From positions 60,636 through 124,635 of IMG/VR virus record IMGVR_UViG_3300009151_000001: a stretch of 64,000 bases of DNA; one strand, written 5' to 3'. Of the stretch, positions 25,735-33,809 are shown piece by piece. Source of the DNA: a virus. Positions within the stretch are counted from its first letter, which is position 1. Each line of letters begins with the position of its first letter. Below the pieces are notes generated by a model that was not told the DNA's origin, ran no database searches, and worked only from the letters and a program-made list of their open reading frames with translations. Both the position numbers and the translations under genes were made by a program.

Positions 25735-26460
25735 TTAATTATTTAAAGTTTTACCTATTGTAAATTGTCCATTTTGATGAATAAGATACTCACCAGACGT
25801 TCCTAACGTATCAATAAAATAATATCTACCACCAGTAGCTTTACCTTGAATATCAATCTGAGATTGTTTAGTATGACCAACTACTTGAATAACTTCTTTA
25901 CGAAGCTTATTATAGTTATCAGCCATCAGAGAACGCGGTCTTATCCATATTGGTGTTTGGTAAACATTATCTCCATAAGAATCTCTACCATTAAAAACAA
26001 ACGTTTTAGGTTGATATTTAAACTTCTCATTAAGAAGTTCTACAATATCTTCTGTTTTCCATCCATCTTTACCAAATGTAATATCCATAAACGTTTCACT
26101 AACGCCTGCGTGTGTACATAATACATCATCAAACCTATAAGCCATCTGTAGATGTTCTCTATTTTCATCTATCACTTGATTAATACTAGGAGCTATTCTA
26201 GTTTGATACCCGCTTGTACCAGTGCATCCTATTTCTGGAAAATAGTGATGGTCGTGATTACCAACTAATATTATAACTTCAGTATTAGTTGATTTCTTAT
26301 ATTCAATAATCTCTTTAAAGTTAGCTATTTGTTCTACTCCACTAATATCAAATGAATCAAAGTAATCACCAATAAAAACAATTCTATCTGGTTTCTCTTG
26401 ATATACTATTAGTTTCCATGTTGATCTACCGTGGATGTCTCCTATTAATACTGTTTTCAT
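25735..26460 (-). CDS. Metallophosphoesterase (PPP-like)
   Basis: 241 aa. Motifs in order: GDIHG (7-11), GDYFDS (31-36), GNHDHH (around 66), THAG (around 116) and VGHTKQS (around 195), the complete calcineurin-like dinuclear metal site. Related to phage protein phosphatases such as lambda PP. Substrate unknown (protein phosphate or a nucleotide). Overlaps its upstream neighbour by 4 bp. Confidence 0.88.
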   Translation of the reverse strand: MKTVLIGDIHGRSTWKLIVYQEKPDRIVFIGDYFDSFDISGVEQIANFKEIIEYKKSTNTEVIILVGNHDHHYFPEIGCTGTSGYQTRIAPSINQVIDENREHLQMAYRFDDVLCTHAGVSETFMDITFGKDGWKTEDIVELLNEKFKYQPKTFVFNGRDSYGDNVYQTPIWIRPRSLMADNYNKLRKEVIQVVGHTKQSQIDIQGKATGGRYYFIDTLGTSGEYLIHQNGQFTIGKTLNN

Positions 26461-26669
26461 GATGTTGGTATTGTATCATCTATTAATTCTCTAAGAACTA
26501 CACGATAAAACTCTATAGCTTCATTCATTATTTCACGTTCTTTATCTGTTAACTCTCCTTTTTCATCAAGAGATTTTATAGAAGCTTTAAGTTCTAATAA
26601 CGAATACTTTTTAAAGAAATATAAAGCTTTCTTTTGTGTACTAGTAAGTATTGTTGATATATTACTCAT
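26457..26669 (-). CDS. Hypothetical protein, 70 aa
   Basis: All helical with charged repeats (LDEKGELTDKEREIMNEAIE). ATGA overlap with the phosphatase gene suggests co-translation. Confidence 0.55.
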   Translation of the reverse strand: MSNISTILTSTQKKALYFFKKYSLLELKASIKSLDEKGELTDKEREIMNEAIEFYRVVLRELIDDTIPTS

Positions 26670-26686
26670 TTATTTATTTTTTTAAT

Positions 26687-26941
26687 TTACACTGGATATG
26701 AATCATCTACATCATCACTTTCGAATCCACCAAAACACCATACAATAAGAAATATTATACTTATTATTAGTGCTGCGCTTATTAGCACAGTAAATTCAAA
26801 CCGTATTACATTTGTATACTTTTCTATAAAGGTTTTACTAATTTTATTCTTTTCATCAATAATACCTATTAAAACAGGGAATATATTTAATACCAATACT
26901 ATACCTAATAATCTTTTTAATATTTTATTTTTAATTGTCAT
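26687..26941 (-). CDS. Small two-span membrane protein, 84 aa
   Basis: Hydrophobic helices at LLGIVLVLNIFPVLIGII and FTVLISAALIISIIFLIVWC, with an acidic C terminus. Not recognised. Confidence 0.55.
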   Translation of the reverse strand: MTIKNKILKRLLGIVLVLNIFPVLIGIIDEKNKISKTFIEKYTNVIRFEFTVLISAALIISIIFLIVWCFGGFESDDVDDSYPV

Positions 26942-27150
26942 CTTTTTTATTTAAACGTGATTCACTAAAACCTAGTTCTTTAGGTCCATGTACTATATCT
27001 AAATGTAAAGTAAGAATGTTTACTTTTACCATGAAGATATTTATGTATAGTTGTACGATGTATACCAAATTGTTCAGATACTTCTTCTTGAGTTCTAAAT
27101 TTTTTGTATAACTCATCTTTTACATACACATCATTTTTACTTATAAACAA
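26931..27150 (-). pseudogene. HTH-domain protein gene with a +1 frameshift
   Basis: One frame encodes a clear helix-turn-helix (RTQEEVSEQFGIHRTTIHKY) and stops soon after; the shifted frame continues HLDIVHGPKELGFSESRLNK to 26931. Dropping one A from the AAAA run at 27024-27027 joins them as IHKYLHGKVNILTLHLDIVH. Start uncertain (TTG 27150 or GTG 27129). Either a broken gene, a programmed shift, or an indel in the assembly. Confidence 0.6.
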
Positions 27151-27152
27151 AA

Positions 27153-27566
27153 TTATTCTATAAGTCTAAGACCAAGTTCTACTGCTTCTTCTGTAGATAA
27201 CACATCATGTATTTGATGATGACAATTACGACATACCGCTTTCCATGAAGTTATTTTTAAAAAGTATTTAGATCTATCTTTACCTGAATAAAGATGATGG
27301 ACGTCAGTAGATACATTAGTACATCCTATTAATTTAGCTTCACAATGAGGTTTAGCTATTAAAAACAGATTTCTAAGTTTAGAATACTCATCAATCTCTT
27401 CTTTTTTCTTTTTACTAACCGGAGCTATTCTTTTAGTACTTTTATTAATTGTCTTAGGCTGCTGGATATTATACCAGCAGCTTTGACAAAATTTTTCTTT
27501 ACCTAGACTTTTCCAAATATGTTTAGATTGATTACAACCGTTACATGTTTTTAATTTACTAATCAT
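27153..27566 (-). CDS. HNH-type nuclease / NinG-like protein, 137 aa
   Basis: N-terminal zinc ribbon CNGCNQSKHIWK with CQSC, then the nuclease part HCEAKLIGCTNVSTDVHHLY and VCRNCHHQIHD, a treble-clef HNH fold with VHH and CxxCH. Similar to phage Rap/NinG-like endonucleases. It overlaps the upstream gene by 4 bp. Confidence 0.72.
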   Translation of the reverse strand: MISKLKTCNGCNQSKHIWKSLGKEKFCQSCWYNIQQPKTINKSTKRIAPVSKKKKEEIDEYSKLRNLFLIAKPHCEAKLIGCTNVSTDVHHLYSGKDRSKYFLKITSWKAVCRNCHHQIHDVLSTEEAVELGLRLIE

Positions 27567-28084
27567 ACACTTAACTCAAAAAAGTTTAAAGGTAATATTT
27601 TAAACTCAATAAGTTTACTAGCAATCATAACATTTGTTATCTTTAAGTCTTTAAATGATGACTTATTTTTTACATTGCTATCAATACCTTTAGTTTGAAC
27701 AAAAGCTTTAGTAATTTTTGAGTGAGGAAATAACTTCATTAGAAACTCATCAACATCTTTATTAATGATTTCTTGTTTCCAATGATTTAAAAGTCTTTGT
27801 GTTCTTTCAAATGTCTTAACAATATTATTCTTTTTAGTTTTAGACATTTCAACTAATTCATTTTCTGAATAAGTACTTAAACCATAAACAACCTCATTGT
27901 ATAATGTTTGTTGAGTTTTGTTAAAAGGTTTAAATTCTAATTGTTGATACTTTGATACTCCTTTTAAAGGAATGTGTTTGTCTACTTGAATACCTTCGTA
28001 GTACAACCATTGATGTTTTTGTACATCTGTATAACAGATTAAAACACCTTTTTTTGAAGCAGACGCTGTCTTGTTCAAATTCAT
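27563..28084 (-). CDS. Hypothetical protein, 173 aa
   Basis: Start taken at MNLNKTASASKKGVLICY, with 11 upstream in-frame residues judged untranslated. Beta N terminus, then helical, Lys-rich. Co-transcribed with the HNH gene; function unknown. Confidence 0.55.
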   Translation of the reverse strand: MNLNKTASASKKGVLICYTDVQKHQWLYYEGIQVDKHIPLKGVSKYQQLEFKPFNKTQQTLYNEVVYGLSTYSENELVEMSKTKKNNIVKTFERTQRLLNHWKQEIINKDVDEFLMKLFPHSKITKAFVQTKGIDSNVKNKSSFKDLKITNVMIASKLIEFKILPLNFFELSV

Positions 28085-28120
28085 AATCATTGTTTTTTTG
28101 TTGTTAATAAAAATCAAATA

Positions 28121-28147
28121 AAAAAAGAGTCATAAGACTCTTTTTCT
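28121..28147 (-). terminator. Rho-independent terminator
   Basis: Perfect stem AAAAAGAGTC / GACTCTTTTT around ATAA, giving T-runs on both strands; it ends the gene at 28169-28585. Confidence 0.85.
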
Positions 28148-28168
28148 ATTTAAATATTTTTTTTAATA

Positions 28169-28585
28169 TTATTTCTGTGCTTCTATTATTTCATCTGAGT
28201 TATCATGTGAAATAAGAACATCTTTAGCCTGTTCATCAGGTGTAAAGTAACATTGGCGATAGATTGGTTGTCCTTTAATAGAACATACTACTCCAGTGTC
28301 TCCAGCTATTTTTAGATTTTTTTCCGGGTTTACAGGATTAAATGGTTTTAAAGATTCTTCTACTATTATTTTACCATCTAAAGTGTCACCCTTTTTATAA
28401 TTTGTTTCTACCAAATCTTCAACTTTACCGTTAATAAAAGCTGATCTTTTTGCTTTACGCAACCATCCTTTATTATTTATAACCAAAATCTCTTGTTCTA
28501 CACGAATATATCCCCACTCAGGTTTATTTTCATTAATAGATATAATATGATTATGTTTATCGGCAGTTACTACAACTTTACCCAT
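28169..28585 (-). CDS. Hypothetical protein, 138 aa
   Basis: Beta-rich (EWGYIRVEQEILVINNKGWL) with a conserved-looking GQPIYRQCYFTPDEQAKDV near the end. Reminiscent of small crAss-phage proteins; no domain named. Confidence 0.6.
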   Translation of the reverse strand: MGKVVVTADKHNHIISINENKPEWGYIRVEQEILVINNKGWLRKAKRSAFINGKVEDLVETNYKKGDTLDGKIIVEESLKPFNPVNPEKNLKIAGDTGVVCSIKGQPIYRQCYFTPDEQAKDVLISHDNSDEIIEAQK

Positions 28586-28596
28586 AACTTCATACT

Positions 28597-28860
28597 TTAA
28601 TCTTCTAAACCAGTAATAGTGTAGTCTATATCAAGATCTGAATATTTTTCAATTTGATCCAAATCTGTTAAATCTGGAAATAAGTCTTCATCATCTATTA
28701 GAGATACTTTTTGTCTACTGAGTATTGATCCATGCCAGGGATCCTCCACTACGTCTCCTTGATTTCGAGCTATTAATCTATCTAATTGATCATCAGTCAT
28801 ATCTAGATATTGTTCTACACTCATTTCTATCACTTTTCCACTTGGTAATTGGTATATCAT
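28597..28860 (-). CDS. Conserved hypothetical protein, 87 aa
   Basis: Begins MIYQLPSGKVIEMSVEQYLD, a start I associate with a short acidic crAss-phage protein family. Highly acidic C-terminal half. Function unknown. Confidence 0.65.
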   Translation of the reverse strand: MIYQLPSGKVIEMSVEQYLDMTDDQLDRLIARNQGDVVEDPWHGSILSRQKVSLIDDEDLFPDLTDLDQIEKYSDLDIDYTITGLED

Positions 28861-28942
28861 TTTATATAATTTGTATAAAATTACCTATTTATAACAAATA
28901 ATAATTATATGTTATAAGAATTAATGGATGATAGAGCTATGA

Positions 28943-29110
28943 CTATTTAAAATTTTTTAAGTGATAATACTTTTTTTTCCAAAAAGCATTTGTTTTATCA
29001 ATATTTTTTTGACTTTCTTTTAACTTTTCTTCAAGTTCACTGATTTTAGTTTTTAATATTTCAACTTCAGTGTTATTTTCTTTTTTTTTAATCTTATCAA
29101 ACCACCCCAT
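28943..29110 (-). CDS. Small coiled-coil protein, 55 aa
   Basis: ATG at 29110 overlaps the upstream stop (TAATG). Reads MGWFDKIKKKENNTEVEILK, then a heptad coiled coil (LEEKLKESQKNID). Too short for many gene callers but coupled to its neighbour. Function unknown. Confidence 0.6.
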   Translation of the reverse strand: MGWFDKIKKKENNTEVEILKTKISELEEKLKESQKNIDKTNAFWKKKYYHLKNFK

Positions 29111-29625
29111 TAACTTGTAAATTTATTGTACAGATTAGCAAATAAACCTTCTCCAATACCACTTGGATCAATTTTTTCATCTTGAAACTCTAAAAATGTT
29201 GATGACTCAAAACCATCTGCTGTTACTTTCATGTTATTTCTAACAATATTGTATAAGCGTATAGTACAAAAGTCCGCGCAATCCATGTTAATAATTACGC
29301 CTTCGCTTGTTATTTCTTCATTAGTTTCTAATGATATTTCTTTTTTCCACATTTCAGAAACAAAACATACACATTTTATTTCTATATTTTTTTCTAGTAT
29401 ACTTTTTTTAATATCTGGTATAATATACTCAACAAAAAACTCTTTTTGTTCTTTATTATTCATTATTTTACCGGGTATAGGCATATGTATAACTATTGGT
29501 TTATCTTCTTCTAAATGATAACCAATTATCGTAATATGAGGATATATACTTTTATTCTCATCAAAACTTTTAAGAACAAAACTAATTTGTTCTTTTTTTA
29601 ATTTTTCAAATAACTCTTGATCCAT
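29110..29625 (-). CDS. Hypothetical protein, 171 aa
   Basis: Mixed alpha/beta with conserved-looking SEGVIINMDCADFCTIRLYN and a C-terminal IGEGLFANLYNKF. Not recognised. Stop shares a base with the start of the small coiled-coil gene. Confidence 0.6.
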   Translation of the reverse strand: MDQELFEKLKKEQISFVLKSFDENKSIYPHITIIGYHLEEDKPIVIHMPIPGKIMNNKEQKEFFVEYIIPDIKKSILEKNIEIKCVCFVSEMWKKEISLETNEEITSEGVIINMDCADFCTIRLYNIVRNNMKVTADGFESSTFLEFQDEKIDPSGIGEGLFANLYNKFTS

Positions 29626-29629
29626 CTTT

Positions 29630-29884
29630 TTAATTTAAAGATTCAATAAATAACTCACTACAAGTCTTTTTTCCTTTGGGTACGTTATCTCCTGTATCAG
29701 GATCCATAAGATGTGTAGCGTAATTAGGGTATCCTCCATCATCATCATAAAACTTATGTACTTCGTGTTTTGTACCTTTTGGTATCAATTTTTTACAATG
29801 TTCACAAATTTTATCTTTTCTTCCTTTAGAAACAAATGAGGATTCATAATGATCCTCATTTGTTAAATATTCGTGTTTTTTCAT
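29630..29884 (-). CDS. Zinc-finger-like protein, 84 aa
   Basis: ICEHCKKLIPKGTKHEVHKF plus a later KKTCSELF gives C-x2-C and H/C ligands for one zinc. Similar small proteins (PARP-zinc-finger-like fold) occur in phage accessory regions. Confidence 0.6.
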   Translation of the reverse strand: MKKHEYLTNEDHYESSFVSKGRKDKICEHCKKLIPKGTKHEVHKFYDDDGGYPNYATHLMDPDTGDNVPKGKKTCSELFIESLN

Positions 29885-29885
29885 A

Positions 29886-30422
29886 TTACTTGATTACATA
29901 CTTAATACCACGACAGATTACGTGATTTATCGTGCGCGGATCAACTAATCTAATACGAGCGTCATGTTTATCGTTTATATCATGAGCTATTTCCATGTCT
30001 GTAAAATAAACGCGGCCAAAACTATCTACACTACCGGTATGTCTACCTTTCATAGTACGTTCTTCTCCTTCTAGAGCAATCTTTACAACTTTTTTAAGCT
30101 TTTTATCAAGTTCTTTTGGTGTACTTGTTTGATACACATTTTGAATTTCTTTTAACACATCTGCTTCTTTAACTTGTTTATTAAAGTTGATGGTCAACGC
30201 AACATTAGGAGAACTAATAAACAATTGAGCTAGTTCTGTTCTAGTTAATCCCATTTCTAAATTGTACTCATCAGCTGAGCTTATATGAGCTTCAGCATAC
30301 GCTTTACTTACTACGATTTTTTCATTCGTATCTGTTAGTAAAACAATTTGATCTTCATCTAAAATTTCTGAAACTACATAAAACTGTGTTTCACTCGCTA
30401 CATTTCCTACTTTTAAACTCAT
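29886..30422 (-). CDS. Hypothetical protein, 178 aa
   Basis: Beta N terminus (VVSEILDEDQIVLLTD), a helical middle, and a C terminus with MKGRHTGSVDSFGRVYFTDM and RLVDPRTINHVICRG. Looks like a conserved crAss-group protein, possibly RNA or DNA binding; nothing diagnostic. Confidence 0.6.
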   Translation of the reverse strand: MSLKVGNVASETQFYVVSEILDEDQIVLLTDTNEKIVVSKAYAEAHISSADEYNLEMGLTRTELAQLFISSPNVALTINFNKQVKEADVLKEIQNVYQTSTPKELDKKLKKVVKIALEGEERTMKGRHTGSVDSFGRVYFTDMEIAHDINDKHDARIRLVDPRTINHVICRGIKYVIK

Positions 30423-30451
30423 AATTGTTTATTTTTAGTGATTAAATACAT

Positions 30452-30481
30452 AAAAAAAGCTCTAGATTTCTCTAGAGCTTT
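30452..30481 (-). terminator. Rho-independent terminator of the tmRNA/tRNA transcript
   Basis: Eleven-bp stem AAAGCTCTAGA / TCTAGAGCTTT around TTTC, followed by seven Ts on the minus strand, 47 nt past the predicted tmRNA 3' end. Confidence 0.88.
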
Positions 30482-30527
30482 GGTAACAAAACAAAATCTG
30501 TGTGGAGGTAACCAGATTTTGTGTGGA

Positions 30528-30974
30528 GGTGGAGGTGAGGGGATTTGAACCCCTGTGTTAAGAAGAACGCCATAATACCAACGTCTCACATGTTTAGCTA
30601 CTCTGTTTCTCAGAAGCAGGAGATTAATCTGTGTTTTCACTGATTAGTAAAGGGCTGTACTGATTTAGGGTACAACATCCACCATCCTGATTTTTTAGCG
30701 TTGTACAGATAAACAACGGTAGTACTTTTAAAAGGTGTGTACTACTACCTTGAGTTTGTGACTTACTGTTCCACCCAAGTCACCAGAGGAAGAGTTACGC
30801 TGCTACAGCAACACGAGCGTTAGCGAACGCCATGTTAATGATTTTTGCACCGATAGCTTGATGATCAACTGTGTTGTCATTTATTGTTTTGTGTAACGAT
30901 TAAAGAGAATTAACACCATATCTCTACATGTGATACTATCCATTACATCTCAGTCGAATGCCAGTAACACCCCC
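30528..30974 (-). ncRNA. ssrA: Phage-encoded tmRNA (transfer-messenger RNA)
   Basis: About 447 nt. The 5' end GGGGGTGTTACTGGCATTCG has the tmRNA signature (TGG-x-TTCGAC follows). Acceptor GGGGGTG pairs with the 3' CACCTCC; the T arm is AGGGG-TTCAAAT-CCCCT. Helix P2 is supported by 5' ATAGTATC + CACATGT pairing with 3' ACATGTG and GGTATTAT. An internal frame after ATTAAC reads GCG TTC GCT ... GTA GCA GCG TAA, giving tag AFANARVAVAA at about 30830-30795. Downstream hairpins (GGTAGTA / TACTACC and others) would be the pseudoknots. tmRNA rescues stalled ribosomes and tags proteins for proteolysis. Confidence 0.85.
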
Positions 30975-30987
30975 GATAAATAAAAAG

Positions 30988-31103
30988 CCGGGATCTAAGG
31001 AATCGAACCTTAATCTAAGCCTTTGGAAAGACCACGTTCTCTCATATTTATTTGATCATGTAAAACATACCAAGTAAAATGATACCAATTAAACTACACC
31101 CCG
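30988..31103 (-). tRNA. tRNA-like gene, 116 nt, anticodon not assignable
   Basis: Acceptor CGGGGTG / GATCCCG (one mismatch), D-loop AATTGGTA and T arm TAAGG-TTCGATT-CCTTA are tRNA-like. But about 40 extra nt, able to form a hairpin (TTGGTATGT / ACATGATCAA), lie between the D loop and a second stem GGTCT-TTCCAA-AGGCT with a 6-nt loop. No standard 5-bp/7-nt anticodon arm is found. Confidence 0.55.
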
Positions 31104-31112
31104 ATAAAAAAG

Positions 31113-31210
31113 TGGAAGGAGGAGGACTCAAACCTCCCAGTAATACTTGTAAAATCATATGATTTGCGGTCTATACATTTTACAGGATCTTACTGATCCA
31201 TATTCCCCCC
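31113..31210 (-). tRNA. tRNA-like gene, 98 nt, possible Cys (GCA)
   Basis: Acceptor GGGGGGA / TCCTTCC pairs fully and the T arm is GGAGG-TTTGAGT-CCTCC. The anticodon region holds CCGCAAA (GCA, Cys) at the tip of a long arm extended by TGTAAAAT / ATTTTACA. The D loop lacks the GG pair. Extended arm makes identity uncertain. Confidence 0.55.
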
Positions 31211-31215
31211 ATGAG

Positions 31216-31299
31216 CAGTACACCTTGGATTCAAACCAAGAACCTCTCCTAAGCTTCGAAGCAAGTGGAGTGCCACTTTCTATTTGTAACTTGTGTACT
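31216..31299 (-). tRNA. tRNA-like gene, 84 nt, anticodon not assignable
   Basis: Acceptor AGTACAC / GTGTACT is perfect and the T arm CTTGG-TTTGAAT-CCAAG is canonical. The D loop lacks GG. The anticodon region is CTCC...GGAG enclosing about 17 nt with an inner palindrome GCTTCGAAGC, not a 7-nt loop. Confidence 0.55.
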
Positions 31300-31372
31300 T
31301 ATCTCTAAGTTTTTACGTACGATATTACTTAAAGTATTACAACTACCTTCCGATAGTTCTTTAAATTTAATG

Positions 31373-31444
31373 TTTGGGAGACAGGACTCGAACCTGTGAC
31401 CTACCTTAATTAAAAGATCGCATCTACCCCTGAGCTACTCCCAA
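31373..31444 (-). tRNA. tRNA-like gene, 72 nt, 6-nt anticodon loop
   Basis: Acceptor TTGGGAG / CTCCCAA and T arm ACAGG-TTCGAGT-CCTGT are perfect, with variable loop AGGTC. The D arm carries one extra base and the anticodon arm folds best as ATCTT-TTAATT-AAGGT, a 6-nt loop. Anticodon could be read as TAA, AAT or TTA depending on register. First gene of this RNA transcript. Confidence 0.6.
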
Positions 31445-31468
31445 CACCTGTTTAAGGTACAAGTGAGC

Positions 31469-31476
31469 CAAACCTA
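31469..31476 (-). promoter_or_regulatory. -7 box (TAGGTTTG) for the tRNA-like/tmRNA transcript
   Basis: Minus-strand TAGGTTTG, matching TAnnTTTG, 25 bp before the first tRNA-like gene. No clear TTTG at the -33 spacing. Confidence 0.55.
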
Positions 31477-31504
31477 TTTTTTAAAATAATTTACTACCTA
31501 GACA

Positions 31505-31774
31505 CTACTGTTTTTTTAGTGATTTATATAAAATTAAACCACTAAATATTAATGTAAATAATAAATATAACGCACCTATCTGATAGTATAATGTTAAAAA
31601 CACTAAAACATGTAATAACATTAATAAAGAACACACCGCTCCTATAAAAGATACACTTTGTTTTTTAAACTCACATATACAATACGCGATTAAATCAGGG
31701 GCGCGTTTGGTAAATAATACAACAATTAAGATACATAATAGTATCACTAATGTTATAATTAATGAATCTAACAT
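31505..31774 (-). CDS. Small membrane protein, 89 aa
   Basis: Three hydrophobic segments: IITLVILLCILIVVLFT, FIGAVCSLLMLLHVLVFLTL and ALYLLFTLIFSGLILY. Not recognised. Confidence 0.55.
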   Translation of the reverse strand: MLDSLIITLVILLCILIVVLFTKRAPDLIAYCICEFKKQSVSFIGAVCSLLMLLHVLVFLTLYYQIGALYLLFTLIFSGLILYKSLKKQ

Positions 31775-31791
31775 TTTATTTATTTTTACTT

Positions 31792-32832
31792 TTAAAAAGC
31801 AAACCCTTGGAAAGCTGAGTGATATGTTCTTGCTTTCTCAATAACATACTTTTTAGATATTTTTATATCTTTACCATCTTTATCAGTGTCCCAATCTTCT
31901 ACAATTATAGTGTCATCAGAAATAACTTCTTTAATTGTACCTAGATGTAAACCATCTACATAAAAATCATAATCCCTACCAGTCATACGTTTTTCAAACT
32001 TTTTTGGGTCTATTTTAACATTTTGACCAATTATTTCAGGTTTCTTACCAGGTTCTAAAACAGTAACATCAAACATATTTTCAATCTTCTTAACATTGAA
32101 TACATCTAAGAAGTTAATAGGAAGTTCATCATGAATATTAACTTCTGATACTATAGCTTTCACTATATCAACAGTTATTATTTCCAACTCAGCTATTGAC
32201 TTAATAGTGTCATTTCTATGTTCTTTGTTGATTAACATATCATCAACAATCTCTGTAATGTTTTCGATAGAAAGATCTTTGAAAGTCTTTAAATAACGAA
32301 TACGACCCGGGCGCTGTAACATATTACTGTTAATATACAGCTCATTAGTAGTAAGAATAAATACTTTCTTAAAACCATTATCCAATACACCATCCATTAC
32401 CGTTAATACGCTGTAATCTTTTTCTGGATACACTTTTTCATATTCATCAATCATTACAACAATATTCTGTTGTATACTATTGATAAAACTAGGAATACCT
32501 GGATAAGGTTGATGAATAATAATCACTGGAAGATTCAAATCATTACAGATTTGTTTTGATGTAACGGTTTTACCAGTACCTTTAATTCCCGTCATTAACA
32601 CACCAAGATTAGTTGACATATTGTCATACGTCTTAATTACACGATTTATAAAATTTGTTTCTATTCCATACTTTTTATACGGAAAATCAAATTTGTCTTG
32701 TATCTGTGTTAAATACAGTTCTCCTTGTGGAGTCATGTTTAACTTATATACTCCTGTAGGTAATATATTTTCTTGTTGACTCATTTCTCTCATGAAGAAA
32801 TCTCCTGAGCTTCTCATCCATTGATTGTTCAT
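31792..32832 (-). CDS. AAA+ ATPase (Bcs1/FtsH-like core)
   Basis: 346 aa. Walker A LMTGIKGTGKT, Walker B NIVVMIDEYEKV, sensor 1 VFILTTNELY, and the arginine-finger segment LQRPGRIRYLKTF are all present. The C-terminal 90 residues are a small mixed domain (IGQNVKIDPKKF). Such AAA ATPases occur in crAss-like and other Bacteroides phages; target unknown. Confidence 0.85.
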   Translation of the reverse strand: MNNQWMRSSGDFFMREMSQQENILPTGVYKLNMTPQGELYLTQIQDKFDFPYKKYGIETNFINRVIKTYDNMSTNLGVLMTGIKGTGKTVTSKQICNDLNLPVIIIHQPYPGIPSFINSIQQNIVVMIDEYEKVYPEKDYSVLTVMDGVLDNGFKKVFILTTNELYINSNMLQRPGRIRYLKTFKDLSIENITEIVDDMLINKEHRNDTIKSIAELEIITVDIVKAIVSEVNIHDELPINFLDVFNVKKIENMFDVTVLEPGKKPEIIGQNVKIDPKKFEKRMTGRDYDFYVDGLHLGTIKEVISDDTIIVEDWDTDKDGKDIKISKKYVIEKARTYHSAFQGFAF

Positions 32833-32840
32833 TGTTGTTA

Positions 32841-33221
32841 CTATTTAACTGTTCTAAAATAAATGTTTTGAGGATATTCCCCATTAAAGACGTATTTTGT
32901 TACAGGACACAACCATATAACAAAACCATCAGATTCTCTTGTATAATAGGCTCCCATTTCTATAGGATGACCATATTCATTCAGTTCTTCAGCGTCCATT
33001 CCAAAACCGCTTATGATCATGTGATGTTCCCATCCTTCAAATGAGTCATCAGAAAACTCTAATGTTACATTTTTACCATCTTCTGATAGTAAATCTAATA
33101 ATTCATCAGCTCCGGCTACCATTTGTAGATTACTTTTTTCAAATAAACCACTTTCAATAACACCTGGAAGATCTATAAACCATCCAGTTTCATCTTTGTA
33201 AAAACGATAAGTAAAAGTCAT
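32841..33221 (-). CDS. Hypothetical protein, 126 aa (resembles DUF6717)
   Basis: Opens TFTYRFYKDETGWFIDLPGV, then LQMVAGADELLDLLS, and near the end VIWLCPVTKYVFNG. This pattern is one I associate from memory with small Bacteroidetes proteins annotated DUF6717. No known activity. Co-transcribed with the AAA+ ATPase. Confidence 0.65.
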   Translation of the reverse strand: MTFTYRFYKDETGWFIDLPGVIESGLFEKSNLQMVAGADELLDLLSEDGKNVTLEFSDDSFEGWEHHMIISGFGMDAEELNEYGHPIEMGAYYTRESDGFVIWLCPVTKYVFNGEYPQNIYFRTVK

Positions 33222-33235
33222 AATTAAGTATTTGT

Positions 33236-33454
33236 TTACGGGAATAATTTTTTAAATATACGTTTAACATACCATGTAGTATAAAACATATAAGACACCA
33301 ACCATACTAAAAAAATAATAACACCTATTATATTAAAAATAGTGTTAGCTAAATTTAAAAGATAAAAAATTAATTTAAAAGTATAAAAAGTAGTAATTGC
33401 TAAAACTATTAGTTCAAGTAATCTTTTTATAAAATAGATATACATTTTTTTCAT
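33236..33454 (-). CDS. Small membrane protein, 72 aa
   Basis: Two hydrophobic helices (LELIVLAITTFYTFKLIFYL, NIIGVIIFLVWLVSYMFYTT) with positive ends. Not recognised. Confidence 0.55.
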   Translation of the reverse strand: MKKMYIYFIKRLLELIVLAITTFYTFKLIFYLLNLANTIFNIIGVIIFLVWLVSYMFYTTWYVKRIFKKLFP

Positions 33455-33463
33455 ATGTTTTAT

Positions 33464-33784
33464 TTAAAATTCACCAATAATTATTTCTTGTTTAAAAGTT
33501 CCTTCATAAGGAGAACCATCTTTAATTTTTATAAACTGTAAAAGAATATAAAACTCAGCAAAAATATCATATTCTATTTTTTTACCAAGACTTTTGTCTA
33601 AAACATAACCATTACCATCATCTAGTATACTCATTATTTTTTCTCCACGAACATGTTCACTCCATGTTTCACAATAACTTCTATGAAGTGAATATTCAAC
33701 ACCTTCATCTTTTTCGTTTACTTTTATTATGTATTCATTAGTGTTTTTTGAATTCTTACTACTTACGTAATATACATTTTTCAT
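33464..33784 (-). CDS. Hypothetical protein, 106 aa
   Basis: Beta-rich soluble protein (YIIKVNEKDEGVEYSLHRSY). Not recognised. Just downstream of the large structured RNA-like stretch at 33810-34260. Confidence 0.55.
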   Translation of the reverse strand: MKNVYYVSSKNSKNTNEYIIKVNEKDEGVEYSLHRSYCETWSEHVRGEKIMSILDDGNGYVLDKSLGKKIEYDIFAEFYILLQFIKIKDGSPYEGTFKQEIIIGEF

Positions 33785-33809
33785 ATAAAATAATTTAATA
33801 ATTAAAAAA

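Noticed and set aside
30419-30640. A 73-aa minus-strand reading frame
   Set aside because: It lies inside the tmRNA 3' half and its terminator.
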